A stretch of 64,000 nucleotides of DNA. It comes from Gelidibacter algens (GTDB taxonomy: Bacteria > Bacteroidota > Bacteroidia > Flavobacteriales > Flavobacteriaceae). The stretch covers positions 62,001 through 126,000 of the forward strand of contig NZ_LZRN01000010.1 in NCBI RefSeq assembly GCF_001678675.1, written 5' to 3'. The position numbers were made by a program, and so were the translations under genes. The notes under the pieces are model-generated. The model was given only the letters and a program-made list of their open reading frames with translations, was not told the DNA's origin and did not search any database. Positions 59,522-64,000 of this stretch are shown one piece after another (the first letter of the stretch is position 1; the number at the start of each line of letters is the position of its first letter).

Positions 59522-60179
59522 CGCTATTGCTTATATAAATTGTTGGCAACAGTTTTAAATCAGTTCTATTTCTTGGTAGTATTTTTATTTTTGAGTTTTC
59601 AAATATTTCTCCGCCAAATTCTTCATTATCCAAAGAAATTGTTGAAATATCCTCAATTCCCATTATTCCGAATACGAATTTCAAGTAAGTTGTTTGGAAA
59701 TTCATATGCTCATTTTTTTCATTTTCTCCATATCCTGTATCTCCTCGACTTGAGAGGATAAACATTTTTTTTTCTTTAAGAAGTCCGACATAATCCCCGT
59801 CAGGTACACCAGAGCGAAACTTCCAAGTTTCGTTAATTCTCATAAGCTGGTCGATATATGATTTTAATCCACTAGGAATAGACCAATTGTACATTGGTGT
59901 TCCAATAACGTAAATGTTATGCTCCTTAAATTCTTTGATTAATTTGTCGCTGAATTTAACTCCAGACTGGTTTTTTAAAGTTCTTTCCTTTGGTTTAATA
60001 AATGCACTTGCAATCCATTTTTCATTTATGGGCGGGATTTCCTCCAATCCAACTTCTCTATGAGTAAAAATGTAGTTCGGATTTTTATTTTTCCAGTTTT
60101 CTTCAAAAAGCTGCGTTAGTTTTCGGCTGTGGGATTTCTCATTTCTTATACTTGCGTTTATGATTAATACTTTGCTCAT
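59409..60179 (-). CDS. FMN-dependent NAD(P)H flavoprotein, C-terminus altered by a frameshift
   Basis: Start set at MSKVLIINASIRNEKSHSRKL, the phosphate-binding start of flavodoxin-like reductases (azoreductase/NQO family). PMYNWSIPSGLKSYIDQLMR (quinone-reductase hallmark) and MFILSSRGDTGYGENEK follow. The family C-terminus ends near EEFGGEIFENSKIKI. Comparison with the left repeat copy shows the original end YQEIELI-stop; here one extra A shifts the frame, giving ~50 foreign residues that read backwards through the repeat and the GNAT scrap. The intact stop would be at 59555-59557. Core enzyme likely still folds. Reduces quinones or azo compounds with FMN, by family. Confidence 0.85.
   Translation of the reverse strand: MSKVLIINASIRNEKSHSRKLTQLFEENWKNKNPNYIFTHREVGLEEIPPINEKWIASAFIKPKERTLKNQSGVKFSDKLIKEFKEHNIYVIGTPMYNWSIPSGLKSYIDQLMRINETWKFRSGVPDGDYVGLLKEKKMFILSSRGDTGYGENEKNEHMNFQTTYLKFVFGIMGIEDISTISLDNEEFGGEIFENSKIKILPRNRTDLKLLPTIYISNSDLIIVMNSPKFSEFLIEVLTLSNGILSLQPEYLDKKT
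59522..59621 (-). repeat. 100-bp inverted repeat, right copy
   Basis: Complementary to 57745-57843 with a single extra base. It contains the true 3' end and stop region of the flavoprotein gene on the minus strand. The extra base pushes that gene out of frame. Confidence 0.95.
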
Positions 60180-60243
60180 TTTTTTGTATTTTAAATTATG
60201 AAGCAAAGTTCTGTAAAGAAAAAATAAAAAAAATTGATGTAGT

Positions 60244-60834
60244 TTAAGATGCCTCTATTTTTTTGCGGATTCTGCTCAAAAATTCGGCAGTAATCCCTAA
60301 ATAAGAAGCAATTAGATAGTTTGGTACTTTGTCGGCAATTTGAGGATAGTGTTTCAAAAAATCCAAATAGCGCTGTTCGGCGTCAAGAACATTATTTAAG
60401 ATTATTCTCCTTTGAAGACTTCCCAGATAATTTTCCAGGATGATTCTAAAAAAGCGTTCGAGTTTGGGTACTTGTCCTAACATCTCTTGAAAAGAGTTGT
60501 AGTGGATTTGTAGTAATGTAGTCCTTTCAATGGCTTGAATGTTGTAAATCGAAGGCTTTTGTTTTTGAAAACTCTCAATATCAGTTGCCCACCAATTTTC
60601 AATTGCAAAATATACGATTTCTTCTTTTCCTGTTTCAGAATTTATGTAAAAAGCCTTTAATGTTCAGTTGACCACAAAATTGTCGGTTCGGCAAATTTCT
60701 CCGTTTCTCAACAAGTAATCTCCTTTTTCAAGCGTTTTCTCAATCCAAAATGTTTTGATTAAATTTTCTTCTTCCCAATTTAATTTAATGTACTCTGAAA
60801 TTGATTTGGTTATACCTTCGGTGCATTCAAATTG
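60244..60834 (-). pseudogene. Crp/Fnr-type regulator with an internal stop and missing start
   Basis: The minus strand reads, in one frame, TEGITKSISEYIKLNWEEEN, IEKTLEKGDYLLRNGEICRT, DNFVVN, a TGA, then TLKAFYINSETGKEEIVYFA, ENWWATDIESF and the C-terminal RRIILNNVLDAEQRYLDF and VPNYLIASYLGITAEFLSRI (helix-turn-helix). This is a cyclic-nucleotide-binding-domain regulator of ~190 residues. The TGA (perhaps from GGA) breaks it, and no start codon precedes the N-terminus: the frame ends at TAG in the boundary motif TTGCTAACG at 60835. The intact C-terminal 79 codons alone form an open frame. It lies 65 bp upstream of the flavoprotein gene, which it may once have controlled. Confidence 0.75.
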
Positions 60835-60847
60835 TTGCTAACGTTAA

Positions 60848-61018
60848 GTATATAGCATTTAGGGCAGTAGAAAGTGATAAACTTTCTAGTTTGCACTGAG
60901 TCATATTGTTGTATTTTGTTTTTAATTTATTCATACTTAAAAGCCAAATCAACAATTTGGCGGTGTTTGTAAATAGCACTGAACTTTCGTTAACCACCGA
61001 ACGCCCTATTTGATATAC
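60848..61018. repeat. Cassette-like boundary element with imperfect inverted ends
   Basis: GTATATAGCATTTAGGGC (60848-60865) is largely the reverse complement of GCCCTATTTGATATAC (61003-61018). An inner perfect hairpin AGAAAGT/ACTTTCT lies near 60869-60887. Outside the arms are TTGCTAACGTTAA on the left and GTGTTGGCAG on the right. It holds no gene and separates two minus-strand genes. Confidence 0.5.
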
Positions 61019-61044
61019 AGTGTTGGCAGTAGTTTTCTTGCATT

Positions 61045-61485
61045 CTACTTCCTATACTTAAACACTATATACTCTCCTTCATTTGATACTCCCTCGGAAA
61101 CTGGTTCCCATTCCTGTTTTAAATAAAATCTTACTCCTAATACATTTTTTTTCAAACATTTTAACGTAAGGTCAGAGTTTACCAATTCAATCGCGCTATT
61201 CAGTAAAATTCTTCCAATTCCTTTACGCTGAAAATCATTTGATATATACAAATTATGAAGGAAGTTGTCATTGAGCCAAACTGAAACAAAACCTACAATT
61301 TCATTTTTCACTTTTGCTACCAAAATGAATTCTCCATCTGTGTCTTTGTCGAAAGATGATAAATTAAAGGATTCTTTTGATAGCCAAGTAAAATTAGTTT
61401 GTCGAACTTCTAAATACATTAGTTTAAGCTGTTCTCTATCATTTTCTTCAAAATGTGTTATCTCGATTTTCAAATCTGCTTTCAA
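61045..61485 (-). CDS. GNAT-family N-acetyltransferase
   Basis: 146 residues. The acetyl-CoA loop is NDFQRKGIGRILLNSAIELV (motif A, R-K-G-x-G), preceded by GEFILVAKVKNEIVGFVSVWL and followed by LKCLKKNVLGVRFYLKQEW, the classic end of small GNATs in which a Tyr near the C-terminus helps catalysis. The substrate cannot be told. It stands alone between two copies of the GTTGGCAGTA-type boundary motif (61021 and 61493), like a mobile single-gene cassette. Confidence 0.88.
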   Translation of the reverse strand: MKADLKIEITHFEENDREQLKLMYLEVRQTNFTWLSKESFNLSSFDKDTDGEFILVAKVKNEIVGFVSVWLNDNFLHNLYISNDFQRKGIGRILLNSAIELVNSDLTLKCLKKNVLGVRFYLKQEWEPVSEGVSNEGEYIVFKYRK

Positions 61486-61787
61486 TTGTAATTACTGCCA
61501 ACAAATATATAGAATTAAAGCATAAAAAACCGCTCATAATTAACGGTTTCCATACATAAAATACCAAGCCTTAATTAGCTATTCCAGAGCCTAAATAAGA
61601 CTGTTTGATAACTGACTAGAAGGGCTATAAATGCCATAAATAGCTCCACAGCATTCACCTGCATAGATGGATGATATTGGCCCGGTTTAAGTTCCAACCG
61701 TTCTCGCAGCTCCTACAGTACTAGATATAGGGATATATTGTTACTGACAATTTAACTATTTTCCCTGCAATTTGATTGGGGAATTAG
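61486..61787. other. Gene-free stretch after the GNAT gene
   Basis: Begins with the boundary motif TTACTGCCAACAAATATATAG (inverted relative to that at 61021). No coding frame is seen. Confidence 0.4.
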
Positions 61788-61795
61788 TAAATTTG
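61788..61795 (+). promoter_or_regulatory. Promoter -7 box of the LuxR-type fragment
   Basis: TAAATTTG is an exact TAnnTTTG match 56 bp before the ATG. The closest TTG is only ~14 bases upstream, closer than usual, so this is tentative. Confidence 0.35.
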
Positions 61796-61851
61796 AACTT
61801 ACGTTATTTTGAAAAAAAAAGAAAATATCTTAAGGAATAACATACAGTCCA

Positions 61852-62146
61852 ATGACAGAGCAAGATAGTATCAATCAAATCTTTTTCAAATTTTTATCGC
61901 AATATAATTTTGATGAAAAGGATTTGGATTATTCTATACTAGATAAGCATAAAGTTGCATTACAAGCATTATCCTCTGTTTCTAATTCAGGAATAAATGT
62001 TTTCGATATATGCCAACGACAAGTCGCTTTTTTCTCTTCAAACTTCGGAACCTTATTGGGATATATACCATCAGATTATGAAGAGTTGGGACAACAATTT
62101 TTTGCCGACAAACTCCATCCTGAAGATAAATTAAAATTAAGTTTAC
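61852..62146 (+). pseudogene. PAS/LuxR-type regulator, truncated by an insertion sequence
   Basis: About 98 residues (MTEQDSINQIFFKFLSQYNF ... VFDICQRQVAFFSSNFGTLLGYIPSDYEEL ... DKLHPEDKLKLSLQG) match the N-terminal PAS-like sensor of flavobacterial LuxR-type regulators. The helix-turn-helix half is missing: after ~62146 the frame runs into transposase DNA and reads it out of phase until a stop at 62322. The rest of the gene is not found after the element. Confidence 0.7.
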
Positions 62147-62823
62147 AAGGCATTTTGCATTGTCTTCGAGATGGCCACCAGCAGCAAGAGCGTATCGAGT
62201 GTCCAGATGGGAAAGCGCTTCGATGTCCGACAGGGAACCGCCTGGTATTTTATGCAGAAAGTGAGGACGGCGATGGAGAGCAGCCGGCAGTACCCACTGT
62301 CGGAAATTGTCCATGTGGATGAGTTCACGGTAGGTGGGAAAGAAGAGGGCAAACAGGGCCGAAGCTACGACTCCAAAAAGAAAAAGGCGGTGATAGCGGT
62401 GGAACTCAACAGAAAGCGCCAAGTGAAAAGGGTCTATGTATAATCGATAGGGGACTATTCCGCGAAGTCCCTGACACCCATATTCGAAGAGCATATAAGC
62501 ACGAGCGCCAAAGTGGTGACGGATAAATGGCGAGGATACGCGTCCTTGAAAAAGATATATGATATTGAGCAGAGATAAAGCGCAAACGGCAAGAATTTCA
62601 AGGAAATGCACATTATTATAATGCAGTTGAAATCTTGGTTGAGGGCAATTCCCACCCACGTAAGCAAATGGCATGTCCAAAGATATTTCGATGAGTTCTG
62701 TTTTAGGATAAACAGGTCACAGTTCAAAGAGACCATTTTTCATTAAACCATTGAAAGAATGGTCGACAAAAAACCAATGTATCAACAACTGATTAAACAG
62801 CACGTAACTATAGAACTCAGATA
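62147..62823 (+). pseudogene. Dead IS1595-family transposase (ISXO2-like)
   Basis: One frame reads FEMATSSKSVSSVQMGKRFD, HVDEFTVGGKEEGKQGRSYD and KKKKAVIAVELNRKRQVKRV, the ISXO2-like DDE domain of IS1595 transposases. It goes on with SIGDYSAKSLTPIFEEHIST, VVTDKWRGYASLKKIYD and IPTHVSKWHVQRYFDEFCFR, then KPMYQQLIKQHVTIELR. In-frame TAA codons at 62441-62443, 62576-62578 and before TIERMVDKK interrupt it, each at a place where Lys or Glu would fit. The N-terminal zinc-finger part is gone. The DNA is visibly more GC-rich than its surroundings, a sign of transfer. Confidence 0.82.
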
Positions 62824-62911
62824 ATTTATATTCACTTTTTTGTTTTATAATTAGTTTTTTAAGACAATTTTTCATTAATTTTTACTTTATTAATCAACAA
62901 AAAAATAAACT

Positions 62912-64000
62912 ATGTTAAAAAACTATTTAATGTTTTTGATACTACTTATCGGTGGGTCAAATTTTGCTGTATCGCAAGAAGTTTCCGGAACTGTGACGGA
63001 TGATACCTCACAGCCATTACCTGGAGTTTCGGTAATCATTGAAGGAACTTCTACAGGAACAATTACAGATTTTGAGGGTAAATTTTCTATTAAATCTAAT
63101 ATCGGAGACGTTTTAGTCTTCTCTTATGTGGGTTATGAAACTCAAAAGATAACAGTTAATAGTTCTACTATTTCTGTCACTATGCAGTCAGGTGTTGGTT
63201 TAGACGAGGTTATTTTGGTCGGTAATAGATCAAAGCCACGGACGATTTTAGATTCGCCAGTACCTGTAGACAACATTGGTCTTGCTGAATTAAGAAATAC
63301 TGGGCAACCAACAGTGGACAAAATGTTGACCTATAAAGTACCTTCGTTTAACTCCACAAATCAAGCAATTTCTGATGGAACTGCTCATTTTGATCCTGCG
63401 GATTTAAGAGGTTTAGGACCAAGTAGAACCTTGGTTTTAGTTAATGGAAAGCGAAAAAACCAAAGTGCTTTGGTATATATAAACGATACACCTGGAAAAG
63501 GTGAGGTAGGTGTAGATTTAAAAAGTATACCAGCAGCAGCTATTGAAAGAATAGAAGTTTTGCGTGATGGAGCTTCGGCTCAATACGGATCTGATGCTAT
63601 TGCGGGTGTTATAAATATGGTACTAAAGAAGAATGTTGAATACACAACAGTTGGTGTGAGGTCAGGTATTACCACCGAAGGGGATGGATTTAATTTTGGA
63701 GCTGATTTGAATACCTCCATAAATTTGGGCCCTGATGGTAGTTATTTAAACTTCACTTTAGGATATTATGAGCAAGAAAAAACCAATAGAGCTGGAACGC
63801 CAGGTGAAGACGGTTTATTTGGTATTGCTGCAAATGATCCTACTTGGGGTACATGGTTAGCTGAAAATCCTGATTTAGGAATGACGATAGGCCAACCAGA
63901 ACTTAAGATAATGGATGTTTTTTTTAATGCAGGTATTCCACTAAATAATACAGGAGCTGAATTTTATTCCTTTGGAGGGTTAACATATAGAACAGGAACA
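62912..64000 (+). CDS. TonB-dependent outer-membrane receptor (5' part)
   Basis: 363 codons that run off the window end. Signal peptide (LILLIGGSNFAVSQ), carboxypeptidase-like domain (VSGTVTDDTSQPLPGVSVII, FEGKFSIKSNIGDVLVFSYVGYE), and a plug with SKPRTILDSPVPVDNIGLAE, DLRGLGPSRTLVLVNGKRKN and ERIEVLRDGASAQYGSDAIAGVINMVLKK. The last is the typical plug end. The sequence is of the vitamin B12/siderophore-like TonB receptor type with an added N-terminal domain rather than a classic SusC: the SusC plug signature and a following SusD cannot be judged here. The substrate is unknown. Confidence 0.9.
   Translation, partial: MLKNYLMFLILLIGGSNFAVSQEVSGTVTDDTSQPLPGVSVIIEGTSTGTITDFEGKFSIKSNIGDVLVFSYVGYETQKITVNSSTISVTMQSGVGLDEVILVGNRSKPRTILDSPVPVDNIGLAELRNTGQPTVDKMLTYKVPSFNSTNQAISDGTAHFDPADLRGLGPSRTLVLVNGKRKNQSALVYINDTPGKGEVGVDLKSIPAAAIERIEVLRDGASAQYGSDAIAGVINMVLKKNVEYTTVGVRSGITTEGDGFNFGADLNTSINLGPDGSYLNFTLGYYEQEKTNRAGTPGEDGLFGIAANDPTWGTWLAENPDLGMTIGQPELKIMDVFFNAGIPLNNTGAEFYSFGGLTYRTGT

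Noticed and set aside
57720-61500. A canonical integron cassette array
   Set aside because: The boundary motifs do not fit the attC core RYYYAAC/GTTRRRY, and no integron integrase is visible. I keep only the weaker cassette-like claim.
62147-62823. Stop-codon reassignment suggested by repeated TAA at Lys/Glu positions (transposase, GH20, kinase)
   Set aside because: The many intact genes here end normally at TAA, and the broken transposase is also truncated. Ordinary decay explains it better.

Overview
The window comes from a marine-type member of the Bacteroidota, most likely a flavobacterium. The evidence is AT-rich DNA without Shine-Dalgarno sites, SusC/SusD pairs, lipoproteins with a cysteine lipobox, type IX secretion (T9SS) C-terminal domains, and promoters of the TTG...TAnnTTTG kind. 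Nearly everything is about taking up and breaking down glycans.

Layout. 1-6.9 kb: a membrane protein that combines a voltage-sensor-like segment with a decayed metzincin-like motif, a stand-alone HNH endonuclease, and a two-gene outer-membrane barrel/OmpA operon. 6.9-23.6 kb (minus strand): an alpha-glucan, probably dextran, utilization locus: SusR-like regulator, SusC, SusD, a three-module SusE-like lipoprotein, GH66, a PKD/SusE-module lipoprotein, a T9SS-tagged SusE-like protein, GH31 and GH97. 23.8-27.3 kb: decayed DNA with a displaced tRNA-Met 3' half plus its terminator, a frameshifted tyrosine integrase and repeats. This looks like the edge of an integrated element. 27.3-33.7 kb: uronate catabolism (KDPG aldolase, KDG kinase, LacI regulator with its operator, mannonate oxidoreductase, mannonate dehydratase), split by a dead IS5-like element. 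It is followed by an arylsulfotransferase-like protein lying between the real uxuA 3' end and a decayed second copy of that 3' end. 36.3-57.1 kb: a second utilization locus for an N-acetylhexosamine-rich glycan: SusC, SusD, FAS1 lipoprotein, GH16-like lipoprotein, two NagB-type deaminases (one fused to a PIG-L domain), two GH20 enzymes, NagA, an SSS symporter, a NagP-type MFS transporter, a Gfo/Idh/MocA oxidoreductase, a sugar-kinase remnant and LacI-type regulators. Two identical 16-bp operators, 10.5 kb apart, overlap two promoters of matching design. 57.5-62.9 kb: a rearranged accessory zone with small stand-alone genes, ~100-bp inverted repeats, truncated genes and a dead IS1595-like element. 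62.9-64 kb: the start of a TonB-dependent receptor.

How the genes fit together. Each SusCD pair imports oligosaccharides made by surface enzymes. GH31/GH97 finish alpha-glucans in the periplasm. The second locus trims GlcNAc or GalNAc with GH20, imports it, and feeds it through NagA and NagB to fructose-6-phosphate. The uronate enzymes send mannonate/KDG into the Entner-Doudoroff pathway. The nearby uronate and hexosamine genes would suit a glycosaminoglycan-like substrate, but that is inference.

A recurring oddity is that many otherwise well-conserved genes are broken by single-base changes, mostly in homopolymer runs (susC-1, susE-like, LacI at 46 kb, integrase, Gfo/Idh/MocA), or by single stop codons (GH20, sugar kinase, Crp/Fnr). 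Either the assembly has indel errors or this genome is accumulating (or exploiting) slippage mutations.
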